Shown here piece by piece: positions 1 through 6,892 of a DNA stretch of 20,836 bases. The stretch is from DRGT01 sp035685445 (GTDB lineage Archaea; Thermoproteota; Nitrososphaeria; Nitrososphaerales; Nitrosopumilaceae). How positions within the stretch are numbered: the first letter of the stretch is position 1; every line of letters begins with the position of its first letter. The notes below the pieces were generated by a model, which was not told the DNA's origin, searched no databases, and saw only the letters and a list, made by a program, of their open reading frames with translations. Position numbers and translations under genes: made by a program. The stretch lies in NCBI GenBank assembly GCA_035685445.1, contig DASSAK010000059.1, positions 1-20,836 of the forward strand, written 5' to 3'.

Positions 1-2
1 TG

Positions 3-89
3 GAAGGAATTGATTATAACAATGAACATGATGTAACGCAAACCAACCCAATTTCTGGTGTTGCTGGCTCAGATCAAGGAAACAACTAG
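3..89 (+). CDS. C-terminal end of a gene entering from the left edge (unrecognised)
   Basis: The third forward frame is open from the window edge to a TAG at 87-89 and encodes 28 residues, ending in a polar, Gly/Asn/Gln-rich tail (…SGVAGSDQGNN). The other two forward frames stop within the first 36 bases. The composition resembles the disordered end of a secreted or surface protein, but the piece is too short to place in a family. No start is visible, so the gene must begin outside the window if it is real. Confidence 0.4.
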   Translation, partial: EGIDYNNEHDVTQTNPISGVAGSDQGNN

Positions 90-178
90 TAAACAAGACA
101 ATCATTTCATATTCACACAAAAACAAAATCAATATGTACAAATTTATTTGATGAATTGTGCTTTTTATCGGAAACAAT

Positions 179-670
179 ATGAAGGTTACTAGAGTCTACA
201 TCGCTGGCATAATTGCAGCTGTTGTAATGGCTGGAATCATCGGAATTGTTGGTTTTTCAAATGATTCTGATATCAAAAAAAATTCTAAAACAAGAACAAT
301 TTTAGAAGAAAATCCTGAAATAGAGCTGCACAATGCGGCAGAAGAATTAACTGAAAAAGAAAAACTTGCAATAAAACTTGTTCAACAACATAATGGACAA
401 GATGGAGAAGGAGAGAACATTGCATATTTGTTGGGAAAAATAATATCATCAAAATATTCTGATGATTTAATTTATGATCCTGAAACTGATCTTGGATGGA
501 GTGCATATGAAGATCCAGATAATCCTGAACTTTATGGGGTGGCGTTTGATTTCAAATCAGATATTGATGATTTTTCATTCTTGTGGTATGTGGATTTGCA
601 GGACAAAGTCATTTATGCAGTTGGTGGCGGAGCACAAGAACTGTTGAACATAGTCGATTCTAAAAAATAA
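179..670 (+). CDS. Hypothetical membrane-anchored protein
   Basis: I do not recognise this 163-residue protein. Residues 7-27 form one hydrophobic helix (IAGIIAAVVMAGIIGIVGF) after a short Lys/Arg-containing N-terminus, so it is probably anchored with the rest outside the cell. A charged, likely helical stretch (30-80) follows, then an acidic domain rich in Asp, Tyr and Trp (95-155) with alternating hydrophobic residues typical of beta strands. The frame also opens at a GTG at 158, but the ATG at 179 places two basic residues directly before the helix and is preferred. It is followed by a small membrane-peptide ORF. Function unknown. Confidence 0.75.
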   Translation: MKVTRVYIAGIIAAVVMAGIIGIVGFSNDSDIKKNSKTRTILEENPEIELHNAAEELTEKEKLAIKLVQQHNGQDGEGENIAYLLGKIISSKYSDDLIYDPETDLGWSAYEDPDNPELYGVAFDFKSDIDDFSFLWYVDLQDKVIYAVGGGAQELLNIVDSKK

Positions 671-715
671 AAAAGCTTAGATACACTTAACAATAGTTCA
701 GTTTTTTTTGCAATA

Positions 716-808
716 ATGGTTCAGACAATACGATGGGTTGGTATTTTCGTATTTGCAGGAATTCTAGCGACATTGTTGGTGTTGAGTTTGTTCTCAGAGG
801 CAGATTAA
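716..808 (+). CDS. Possible 30-residue single-span membrane peptide
   Basis: An ATG-started frame encodes 30 residues ending in TAA. A short N-terminus with one Arg (MVQTIRW) is followed by one unbroken hydrophobic segment (about residues 8-26) and an acidic end (SEAD). The charge layout, positive before and acidic after the helix, is what a genuine small membrane protein would show. It lies 45 bases behind the membrane-anchored protein on the same strand. No family is recognised, and a frame this short could occur by chance. Confidence 0.4.
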   Translation: MVQTIRWVGIFVFAGILATLLVLSLFSEAD

Positions 809-856
809 GAAATCAGTCGTCACAAACATTGTTGAAAATAAAACCATAATGATGAA

Positions 857-894
857 TGTGAATCATAGGATTGTAATTCAGTGGTGTGAATCAT
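857..894. repeat. Pair of 10-base direct repeats upstream of a ribbon-helix-helix gene
   Basis: TGTGAATCAT occurs exactly at 857-866 and 885-894, 28 bases apart start to start. Both copies continue into similar sequence (AGGATT after the first, TAGGGATT after the second). The pair lies 60-97 bases before the ATG of the small ribbon-helix-helix gene. Use as an operator is an inference. Confidence 0.45.
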
Positions 895-953
895 TAGGGA
901 TTTGAACTTGAATTTGTCGAATAATATGTAAGAAACTCTTAATTTTTGGTGGT

Positions 954-1115
954 ATGAAGTTATTTTGTACATTGGGATTAAAACGAATTACAATAATGCT
1001 TGATGAGGATCTTCTCAAAAAATTAAGAAAAATACAGGCTAAAGAAATTACAAAATCACAAAACACAGTTAGTCTTTCAAAAGTAATCAATGAAACTTTG
1101 GCTAAAAGAGTGTAA
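954..1115 (+). CDS. Small ribbon-helix-helix DNA-binding protein
   Basis: This 53-residue protein has the pattern of an Arc/MetJ/CopG-type ribbon-helix-helix domain. A short strand with alternating residues (KRITIML, 10-16) would form the DNA-contacting ribbon. It is followed by helix 1 (DEDLLKKLRKIQAKEI), a Ser/Asn turn (TKSQNTVSLS) and helix 2 (KVINETLAKRV). Such proteins bind DNA as dimers and often control their own gene. The ATG at 954 is used; a second in-frame ATG at 996 lies inside the ribbon strand and would destroy the fold. A TATA-like AT run at about 920-928 and a pair of direct repeats (857-894) lie upstream. Its target is not known. Confidence 0.7.
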   Translation: MKLFCTLGLKRITIMLDEDLLKKLRKIQAKEITKSQNTVSLSKVINETLAKRV

Positions 1116-1161
1116 TCCTGTATAGATTATCCAGTTTGAAATAATAGATGTTCGCGCTAGA

Positions 1162-1485
1162 TTAATTTCTCGCTGGTTTGAAGTTTATTATTTTTTCTGC
1201 ACCAATTAATGAGTCAGCACAATTTGGACCATCAGTAATAGTGACCTTAAAGCGAGGAACCCTAGTATCTACTTCAGTAATATCTCCATGACAGACACTA
1301 CGTGGATCATTTAACACAACTTGAACATGATCACCGAGTATAGGATGTGAAGAACAATGTGCAAATCCATTCACATCTGCAGCACCACAATAAAGATCAG
1401 GCATGCTTGCAAAAACAGGAATAATTGAAAATCCCATCATTAACGCAATCCCAAAAATTATTGGTACTGCCCAAATTCCCTTCAT
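1162..1485 (-). CDS. Small secreted protein with Cys residues (hypothetical)
   Basis: This 107-residue protein begins with a signal peptide: Lys near the start, a hydrophobic core (about residues 4-22) and a probable cleavage after VFA. The mature part has four or more Cys (LYCGAADVNGFAHCSSHP, SVCHGD, PNCADS), suggesting disulfides or metal binding outside the cell, and a beta-rich C-terminal half. The frame extends seven codons further to 1506, but the ATG at 1485 gives the normal signal-peptide geometry. I do not recognise a family. The gene stands alone, with a 480-base non-coding region upstream that carries an inverted repeat 58 bases before the start. Confidence 0.7.
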   Translation of the reverse strand: MKGIWAVPIIFGIALMMGFSIIPVFASMPDLYCGAADVNGFAHCSSHPILGDHVQVVLNDPRSVCHGDITEVDTRVPRFKVTITDGPNCADSLIGAEKIINFKPARN

Positions 1486-1542
1486 AGTATTTGTTTCATA
1501 AAACATAAAATTACTTAAGTGTGATCAAAAGTTCATCAGTTC

Positions 1543-1585
1543 ATACTTTTTTCGGATAATCATAGTAAGATTACCCGAAAAGTAT
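1543..1585. repeat. Imperfect inverted repeat upstream of the secreted-protein gene
   Basis: The left arm (1543-1560, ATACTTTTTTCGGATAAT) and right arm (1570-1585, ATTACCCGAAAAGTAT) are reverse complements except for one base and a two-base length difference in the A/T run, with a 9-base spacer. It lies 58-100 bases upstream of the minus-strand gene at 1162-1485, where a regulator site could sit. It could also form an RNA hairpin if transcribed. Confidence 0.5.
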
Positions 1586-1598
1586 AGTTTCATTTACA

Positions 1599-1828
1599 CA
1601 CCACAATTAGCTACCATTTGCAGCTGTTTGTTATGACAAGAGCTACCGCAAAATAGCTAAAAACAGCGATGTAGCGCACCACAATTAGCTACATTTAGCT
1701 TTTGGAGCTATATCGTGCGTAACAAAAGCTGTTTGTGATAGCTATGTTACTCGTGGAAAAAAGCTACCATTAGCTTTTGTAGCTAATTGTAACAATTTGT
1801 GATATCGCAAAATACCAAAAAACTAGCT
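1599..1828. repeat. AGCT-dense repeat field in a non-coding region
   Basis: AGCT occurs 13 times between 1609 and 1828, where about one would be expected by chance. The 16-mer CACCACAATTAGCTAC is repeated exactly at 1599-1614 and 1677-1692, and its 12-base core ACAATTAGCTAC recurs inverted at 1779-1790. The 24-base stretches at 1687-1710 and 1762-1785 match at 21 positions. Hairpins are possible: AAAAGCT/AGCTTTT (1759-1765, 1772-1778), AGCTAC/GTAGCT (1762-1767, 1779-1784) and GTAACA/TGTTAC (1719-1724, 1745-1750). No coding frame of note crosses it. The rest of the 1486-1967 gap, apart from the inverted repeat at 1543-1585, shows nothing else I can name. Confidence 0.65.
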
Positions 1829-1967
1829 TTCTTCATCCTCAGAAAACGGTAAGATCAAAAACTCTTCCACTTTTTCATATTGGTTACTCAAAGATTGTGG
1901 TGAATAGACCACTATTAATTTTCAATTCTGTTTACCTTTTTTAGCAGAAAAAACAGTATTTAAAAAG

Positions 1968-2177
1968 ATGAAGGTAAGCAGGCCAATAATCATTGCAGGG
2001 GCAATGGTACTTTTTTTTGGAATAATTTTCCATTATCAGGGACAGGGAATAGTGGGTCCAGAATCCTCTTTTATGTATTCAAATCCAGAGTGGATTGCAT
2101 ACGGCCAAAAAATCGCAATGATTGGAATAATCATTTTAGTAATTGGAATGGGCTTAATGGTTTCAAAAAGACTCTAA
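1968..2177 (+). CDS. Small two-helix membrane protein (hypothetical)
   Basis: The 69-residue product has two predicted membrane helices (about 6-24, IIIAGAMVLFFGIIFHY, and 46-64, IAMIGIIILVIGMGLMV) joined by a polar loop with Gly, Ser and Trp (QGQGIVGPESSFMYSNPEWIAYG). The positive residues (KVSR at the start, SKRL at the end) put both termini in the cytoplasm by the positive-inside rule. No family is recognised. Its stop codon overlaps by four bases the convergent gene for a RAM-domain protein. The codon pattern and helix layout make it a likely real gene; its role is unknown. Confidence 0.7.
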   Translation: MKVSRPIIIAGAMVLFFGIIFHYQGQGIVGPESSFMYSNPEWIAYGQKIAMIGIIILVIGMGLMVSKRL

Positions 2178-2404
2178 ATTGTTACTCGCAGGGTAATTGT
2201 GCTTCGAATTTTCTCTAGTTTTCTAATTTTTGAAGTAATTAATTCATCCATCTTTGCTGCATCAGCTGTTTCTGCTTCAATCACAATATCATAGTCGCCA
2301 TATGTTATTGTAACATGTGTTACTTCATTAATTGCATCAAGCTTTGATGCTAATTCTTGCTCTGTTCCTATTTCACAGCTTACCAGAATGTATGCCTTTT
2401 CCAT
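2174..2404 (-). CDS. Stand-alone Lrp/AsnC-type RAM ligand-binding domain protein
   Basis: The whole 76-residue protein is one alpha-beta sandwich of the RAM type found at the C-terminus of Lrp/AsnC regulators. Visible features are the first strand (AYILVSCEIG), the helix EQELASKLDAI, the strand with the typical GDYDIVIEAE motif (residues 36-45), a second helix (MDELITSKIRKLEKI) and the last strand (STITLRVTI). There is no helix-turn-helix, so it cannot bind DNA by itself. Stand-alone RAM proteins may form oligomers with full-length Lrp regulators or sense amino acids; which applies here is not visible. The gene precedes truD on the opposite side of a 50-base gap in the transcription order (truD is upstream), so the two may share a transcript. 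Confidence 0.85.
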   Translation of the reverse strand: MEKAYILVSCEIGTEQELASKLDAINEVTHVTITYGDYDIVIEAETADAAKMDELITSKIRKLEKIRSTITLRVTI

Positions 2405-2454
2405 TTATCCTCAAAAGCTGTGGGAGTTTTGCCCAGTACTTAATGATTGCTAAC

Positions 2455-3651
2455 TTAGAAACCTGATCGAATTGGATCCTCGGGTTTTATCATTTCACGC
2501 AAAACTATGGTTGCAAAAGATCCTCTTGAAAGTGAAAACGAGACAACATTATCATTTACAGAATAATTACTACATGAAATGGAACTGTTTCTGTAACCGC
2601 CTTCATTACTAACTTCTTGAATTTCTTTTATGTAAAAATCCTTTAGAGAAATGTCTTCTTCTTCTAAAATGTGTGATATGTAATAATCAAATCTTGTTTT
2701 TTTGTAATAAAAATACCCAACAAGTGGGATAGAAAGATTTTGTTCTAATCCTTTAATGTATTTTCCAAGTATACCATTTTTATCAAAACACACATCTCCT
2801 TCTTGAGGCAAAAACAAATCTTCTCCGTTTTCAAATGCCATGCTAACAGTTTTGTTAAACACAAATGACTGATAGGCTTGAACAAAAAATCTTCTAATTG
2901 ATAACGGTAAGGCTTTGATTGCCTTTAATGGATCATTATGTTCAATCATTTGAGAAATTGCTATTCTCTCCAAGTCCATTTGTGGTGGCACATCTGAGAG
3001 CAATTTTTTGTAATTTGACTCGTCCGCTAATTTTTTTCTTAATTCTGTGTGTTCTTTTGAATCAAATTCAGAAGTAAAAGATACTAGTAATTTTATTGCC
3101 TTAAAAAAATCACGCTGCAAAATTGCTTTTCCTATCAGATGAGTCACAGGTCTTGATGAGCCAAACCTCTGGTAGCCAAAAAAATTTAAGATTTTATCAT
3201 ATTCATCAAATTTTGAAGGATCTGAGGTAGGTTCTGAAATTTTGATTTGAAAATTATTTCCAACCATGTCCTTTTTTGTGAGGGGTTTTTTAACAAATCC
3301 AATCTTTTTAAGAGAATATTTTGATGACACAAAATCTTGAATTGTTTTTGATTTATTCATGGAGCAAACAAATTGTTCTGTAATTGCAAAAGAGTCCTTT
3401 AATCCAAGAGATTTTAGTCGAACTCCGGTTCTTCTAAAGATCTCCTTTAGTGCATGATTTGTGTCAATGTTTTGTTTTTTTAATTTGTATACTGCATATC
3501 CATCACTTGGTTTAATAGAAGACAGCGATTTTTCTGAAAGAATTTCTGAAACAACAAAATCTTCCATGTTCTGCCTAATTTTTCCGCCACATCCACTAAA
3601 TGATGTACTATAAATTGAAATTCCAATGTCAGTGTCTATTTTTGGAATCAC
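2455..3651 (-). CDS. truD: tRNA pseudouridine(13) synthase TruD
   Basis: TruD converts uridine 13 in the D-stem region of tRNAs to pseudouridine (position 35 of tRNA-Tyr in some archaea and eukaryotes). The family signatures are present: EDFVVSE (residues 30-36), the catalytic motif GLKDSFAITEQ (83-93) with Asp86 as nucleophile, and FFGYQRFGSSRP in the middle. At 398 residues it has the usual archaeal length with the inserted TRUD domain. The start is a GTG whose last two bases and the next A form the TGA stop of the upstream beta-propeller gene (GTGA overlap), which suggests translational coupling. The next in-frame ATG (Met29) would begin at the edge of the conserved EDFVVSE motif and is unlikely. 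Confidence 0.93.
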   Translation of the reverse strand: MIPKIDTDIGISIYSTSFSGCGGKIRQNMEDFVVSEILSEKSLSSIKPSDGYAVYKLKKQNIDTNHALKEIFRRTGVRLKSLGLKDSFAITEQFVCSMNKSKTIQDFVSSKYSLKKIGFVKKPLTKKDMVGNNFQIKISEPTSDPSKFDEYDKILNFFGYQRFGSSRPVTHLIGKAILQRDFFKAIKLLVSFTSEFDSKEHTELRKKLADESNYKKLLSDVPPQMDLERIAISQMIEHNDPLKAIKALPLSIRRFFVQAYQSFVFNKTVSMAFENGEDLFLPQEGDVCFDKNGILGKYIKGLEQNLSIPLVGYFYYKKTRFDYYISHILEEEDISLKDFYIKEIQEVSNEGGYRNSSISCSNYSVNDNVVSFSLSRGSFATIVLREMIKPEDPIRSGF

Positions 3652-5234
3652 GATTCAACGTGTAGCGTCAAATATTTTGAAATTGTGACATCATCTGTTT
3701 GTCCTCCAATGAGAACTTTGTATGTTCCAGACAATGCAGTCTCACTAGCAGATACTTGAATTGGAATTGAAGTTGGCTCATCTGAGTTTAAGTCAATTGT
3801 TTCTACATTTGATTTGATGGAAAGATCATCAAATGCAGCAGTACTAGTTGACACTAATGACACGCTTTGAGAGTCATAGTTTGGTACAAAATTCACATTA
3901 ATTTGAGTTTGTTCTCCTTTTTTCAAAACAATTTCATCAGTATCTATACTTACTTTAAATGGCAATGGAATCGAAGTATCTAAAACGCCAATATTGTTTT
4001 CAACCCATTCTGTAAACCAAATTTTTTCACCAGCAACTGTAAAACTAAAAACTTGTGCCAAACCACAATCAGCTAACAATCCACAGTCAGCCCAGTTAGG
4101 GTTTTTTGATGGAATTAGATATTCAGTTAGCGTGTTAGTGTTTGGATCAAATATTCCAATTCTGTTAGCAGTTTGTTCATTGAAAACAACTCTTTCATTT
4201 TGATCAAGCTCAATCCAATATGGTCTTGTTACTGGAGTTTTGATGAGCCCTGAATAGTTTCCATACGTTGATGCTGTTGGAAGCGAAGTGCTGTATTGTG
4301 TGAAAGATTCACTTTCTGGATCAAAGCTAAAGAAAAAACTACTTGAGGTATCTGCCAGCCAAATGTTTCCTTTCGAATCAGCAACTACTCCATTAGGCGT
4401 ATTGAGACCCGGTGGAAGTTGAAATACTGAAAGATATTCATGGATTGGCAAAACATCTTCTTGAGAGGTTTTCATCAAATTAGAAAATCCCTGTTCATCA
4501 AATTTTACAAGGACCCCATCTTGTTGGAAAATCCAATTTGTGTACCACAGGTTATTGTTCTGATCTACTGCAAAGTCACCTGTTACAGAATTTTCAACTG
4601 GCGATGGCAAACTTAGATATGTTAGCTCATTTTCTGTTTGCGCTGCATCAAAAAATGTAATTTTGTTCCCAAGAAAATCATTAATTATTATTTTAGATCC
4701 AACTATTTCCAATCTCTGAGGAAGAGAATCACCTTCTGCGGGAAAATTAAATCGATCATATTTTTCATCAAGGATTGAAAATTTCCATACAGAGTCAGTA
4801 GCTTCATCAGTGTATAGTAAAGAACCGTCTGGCGAGTAATCAATTCCCCACATCATAGAACGTGCTCCTGGAGGCCAACTTGGGTTTTCATATTCAGTAA
4901 ATGATTCACTGGAAGGATCAAACTTTGCGATTTTTCCAGTATTTGTTTGTGTAAACCAAACATTTCCTTGAGGATCAGTTACAATAGATAATGGCATTGT
5001 ACACTCTGTTGGAATTTTGTATTCTCTAACATACGTGTTTGATTTTGCATCACCGGTACCACAGAATTGTGCTCTTTTTTCATCAGGGAAGTTATCAGCT
5101 GGGGTTCCTGTTTCAGTAACTTGCATTGATTCGTCTGGCGGCATAATGCTTGGTACAGAGGCAGCTGCTGCCCAAAAAAGTAATGCGCCCCCAAAAAAGA
5201 CAATTGCAATTATTCCTTTTGTCTGCTTTTTCAC
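3648..5234 (-). CDS. Membrane-anchored Vgb/SMP-30-like beta-propeller protein
   Basis: This 528-residue protein has an N-terminal membrane anchor or signal (about 7-28), then a beta-propeller built from repeats of the streptogramin-lyase-like type. Examples are GNVWFTQTNTGKIAKFDP, GNLWYTNW, GNIWLADTSSSFFFSFDP and KIWFTEWVENNIGVLD, spanning about residues 70-430. A C-terminal beta-sandwich (about 430-528) resembles the Ig-like domains that follow secreted enzymes. Although bacterial relatives are annotated as virginiamycin B lyase, this architecture is common in secreted archaeal proteins and antibiotic cleavage should not be assumed. The start is a GTG; the first downstream Met would remove the anchor. 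A TATA-like box lies 28 bases upstream. It overlaps truD by four bases, an odd partner for a surface protein. Confidence 0.85.
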   Translation of the reverse strand: MKKQTKGIIAIVFFGGALLFWAAAASVPSIMPPDESMQVTETGTPADNFPDEKRAQFCGTGDAKSNTYVREYKIPTECTMPLSIVTDPQGNVWFTQTNTGKIAKFDPSSESFTEYENPSWPPGARSMMWGIDYSPDGSLLYTDEATDSVWKFSILDEKYDRFNFPAEGDSLPQRLEIVGSKIIINDFLGNKITFFDAAQTENELTYLSLPSPVENSVTGDFAVDQNNNLWYTNWIFQQDGVLVKFDEQGFSNLMKTSQEDVLPIHEYLSVFQLPPGLNTPNGVVADSKGNIWLADTSSSFFFSFDPESESFTQYSTSLPTASTYGNYSGLIKTPVTRPYWIELDQNERVVFNEQTANRIGIFDPNTNTLTEYLIPSKNPNWADCGLLADCGLAQVFSFTVAGEKIWFTEWVENNIGVLDTSIPLPFKVSIDTDEIVLKKGEQTQINVNFVPNYDSQSVSLVSTSTAAFDDLSIKSNVETIDLNSDEPTSIPIQVSASETALSGTYKVLIGGQTDDVTISKYLTLHVES

Positions 5235-5257
5235 ATTAAAAAAACAAAATTTCCTTG

Positions 5258-5265
5258 TTATATCT
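5258..5265 (-). promoter_or_regulatory. Probable TATA box of the beta-propeller gene
   Basis: On the minus strand the box reads GATATAAC, centred about 28 bases before the GTG start at 5234. That spacing fits a leaderless archaeal transcript and indicates that the gene does not depend only on read-through from pth2. Confidence 0.45.
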
Positions 5266-5279
5266 CTTCCAATTGATTT

Positions 5280-5633
5280 CTATAGTAATTTCAAATCTCC
5301 AGTAACTTTATCGATAAGATTCTCAGGTGCGGGCCCTAATGAAATGCACGTTGTAGTTCCTGGTTCAATTTGTGTGTGACCTGCGTCGGTGACTTCAGAC
5401 CATGGAATATCAAGTGAAATTGCATCTTCTTTGAGTTTTTCTAATTCTTTTAAGCTTCCAACTTTAACAACAACTTTTTCCTGACCATTCCACCACTCTT
5501 CAAACCAATCAGGATGAGACTTTCTAACGTGTTCAGCACCCAAAACACACGCATGTCCAACTTGAGCTGCAATCTTTCCTTTACCCATGTCAAGATCAGT
5601 CCTCACAGCAATGACTTGCTTTATGTGTGCCAT
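5280..5633 (-). CDS. pth2: Peptidyl-tRNA hydrolase, Pth2 type
   Basis: Pth2 releases peptides from prematurely dropped peptidyl-tRNAs so the tRNA can be reused; it is the archaeal/eukaryotic type, unrelated to bacterial Pth. The 117-residue length is typical. Family motifs are visible: the N-terminal strand KQVIAVRTDLDM, then GKGKIAAQVGHA (17-28) with the conserved Lys, Gln and His, and TDAGHTQIEPGT (82-93). The C-terminal block SLGPAPENLIDKVTGDLKLL ends the protein exactly where the family ends. The start ATG at 5633 fits. It is the first gene of a minus-strand run with the beta-propeller gene and truD, 45 bases apart from the next. Confidence 0.95.
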   Translation of the reverse strand: MAHIKQVIAVRTDLDMGKGKIAAQVGHACVLGAEHVRKSHPDWFEEWWNGQEKVVVKVGSLKELEKLKEDAISLDIPWSEVTDAGHTQIEPGTTTCISLGPAPENLIDKVTGDLKLL

Positions 5634-5670
5634 ATTCAGATACAGATTACAGTATAATGAAAAACTTTTG

Positions 5671-5680
5671 AATTAAATAA
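5671..5680 (+). promoter_or_regulatory. Probable TATA box of the geranylgeranyl reductase gene
   Basis: AATTAAATAA is centred about 26 bases before the GTG start at 5701, the spacing expected for a leaderless archaeal mRNA. It supports this GTG as the start. Confidence 0.45.
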
Positions 5681-5700
5681 TTGCACAAAAGATACCAATT

Positions 5701-6837
5701 GTGGACTATGATGTTGTCATAGCTGGCGGAAGTGTAGCTGGCTTGTTTTGTGCAAGAGAAATAGCAAGTGCTGGACACAGTGTATTGGTTTTAGAAGAAG
5801 ATTATGAAATAGGCACTCCCGAGCACTGTGGCGGATTGGTCAGTATGTCGGGCCTAGAAGAGCTTGGAATAATTCCCCACAGTAAAACATTTGATCACAT
5901 TATACAATCTGCAGAAATTTTTGCACCAAATGGAAAAAGCTTTACAATAAATTCAAAAAAACAAAAGGTTGCCGAGATTAGCCGCAGAGAATTAGACAAG
6001 CAAATTGCTCATCAAGCTCAGAAAAATGGTGCGCAAATTAGAGTGAAAACAAGTTTTCAAGAACTTACAAAAAAAGGAGTTCGAACAAATGATAGAGAGA
6101 TTGAATGCAAAATTGTTGTTGACGCCCGCGGAGTTTCTGCAATAATTAACAAAGATAGAGACGGCGTTTTATCTTCTGCACAATATGAAATTTATGCAGA
6201 CTGGATAAAAAAAGGCAAAGTAGAAGTTTATTTTGATCAAGAAAAATATCCTGGTTTTTTTTCTTGGATAATTCCGTCAGGGGAAGGAACTGGAAAGGTC
6301 GGAGTTGCCGGACGTGGAATTAATGCCTCTGAAGCATTAGAAAATTTTCTTTCTAAACGAGGCAAATACTCAATCATTCGAAAAATTTTTGCTCCAATAT
6401 GGATAAAGGGTCCAATTGAAAGTTTTGTTTCAGACAAGGTTGTTGTTGTTGGAGATGCAGCAGGACAATCAAAACCAACAACGGCTGGCGGAATTTTTTC
6501 ATGTGGTATGGCCGGAATATTTGCAGGGCAAGCCATTGCAAAGTTTCTAAAATCAGAAAACAAATCCGATCTTGCAGAATATGAAAAAAAATGGAGGCAA
6601 AAGTTTGGAAAAGAGTTTGAAAAACAATCATTTGCAAGAAAATTGCTTGAGAGATTAGATAATCAGACAGTTAACAAATTGTTTGAATCAATAACACCAG
6701 AAATTGTTAAAGATATTTCAGAAAAAGATGATTTTGATTTTCACACAAGTTCAATTGTAAAATTACTTGGAATGAAAGGATCAATTAAAACTGCTCAAAC
6801 AATAATTGGCTCAGAAATAAAAAAACTACTCTCGTAG
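5701..6837 (+). CDS. Geranylgeranyl reductase family FAD oxidoreductase (archaeal lipid saturation)
   Basis: Members of this family saturate the geranylgeranyl chains of archaeal membrane lipids using FAD. The 378-residue protein starts with the dinucleotide-binding fold (VVIAGGSVAGLFCAREIA, Gly at 9, 10 and 14) ending in the acidic residues EED (32-34). A Cys-Gly-Gly (PEHCGG, Cys43) follows, at the place of the redox Cys described in the Thermoplasma enzyme. The substrate-domain motif YPGFFSWIIPSGEGTGKVGVAG and the second FAD motif GDAAGQSKPTTAGGI are both clear. A start at GTG 5701 puts the FAD motif at the very N-terminus, as usual. Homologues also act on quinones or chlorophyll, so the substrate (glycerolipid or menaquinone side chain) is not settled by sequence. 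Confidence 0.88.
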   Translation: MDYDVVIAGGSVAGLFCAREIASAGHSVLVLEEDYEIGTPEHCGGLVSMSGLEELGIIPHSKTFDHIIQSAEIFAPNGKSFTINSKKQKVAEISRRELDKQIAHQAQKNGAQIRVKTSFQELTKKGVRTNDREIECKIVVDARGVSAIINKDRDGVLSSAQYEIYADWIKKGKVEVYFDQEKYPGFFSWIIPSGEGTGKVGVAGRGINASEALENFLSKRGKYSIIRKIFAPIWIKGPIESFVSDKVVVVGDAAGQSKPTTAGGIFSCGMAGIFAGQAIAKFLKSENKSDLAEYEKKWRQKFGKEFEKQSFARKLLERLDNQTVNKLFESITPEIVKDISEKDDFDFHTSSIVKLLGMKGSIKTAQTIIGSEIKKLLS

Positions 6838-6859
6838 CTGTTCATAATTTTGCAAGGAA

Positions 6860-6868
6860 GATATAAAT
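6860..6868 (+). promoter_or_regulatory. Probable TATA box of the zinc ribbon-aEF1B-cdc48 cluster
   Basis: GATATAAAT is centred about 29 bases before the ATG at 6893. With gaps of only 2, 8 and 2 bases between the four following genes, this is the best candidate for one promoter driving the whole cluster. Confidence 0.5.
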
Positions 6869-6892
6869 GCCCTCTGAAAAGCTACGTGATTA

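Noticed and set aside
849..900. Exact C box ATGATGA at 849-855 as a second C/D RNA
   Set aside because: No CTGA D box follows on the same strand within the usual 60 bases and no terminal stem is visible.
878..1090. Minus-strand open frame across the ribbon-helix-helix gene
   Set aside because: It is antisense to the ribbon-helix-helix protein, has no family features, and is best read as a shadow frame.
1599..1828. CRISPR array
   Set aside because: The repeats are irregular in length, spacing and orientation, with no constant spacer size and no cas genes in the window.
3648..5234. Virginiamycin B lyase (antibiotic resistance)
   Set aside because: The repeats fit the propeller superfamily, but a membrane anchor, a C-terminal sandwich domain and no verifiable catalytic residues argue against giving it that function.
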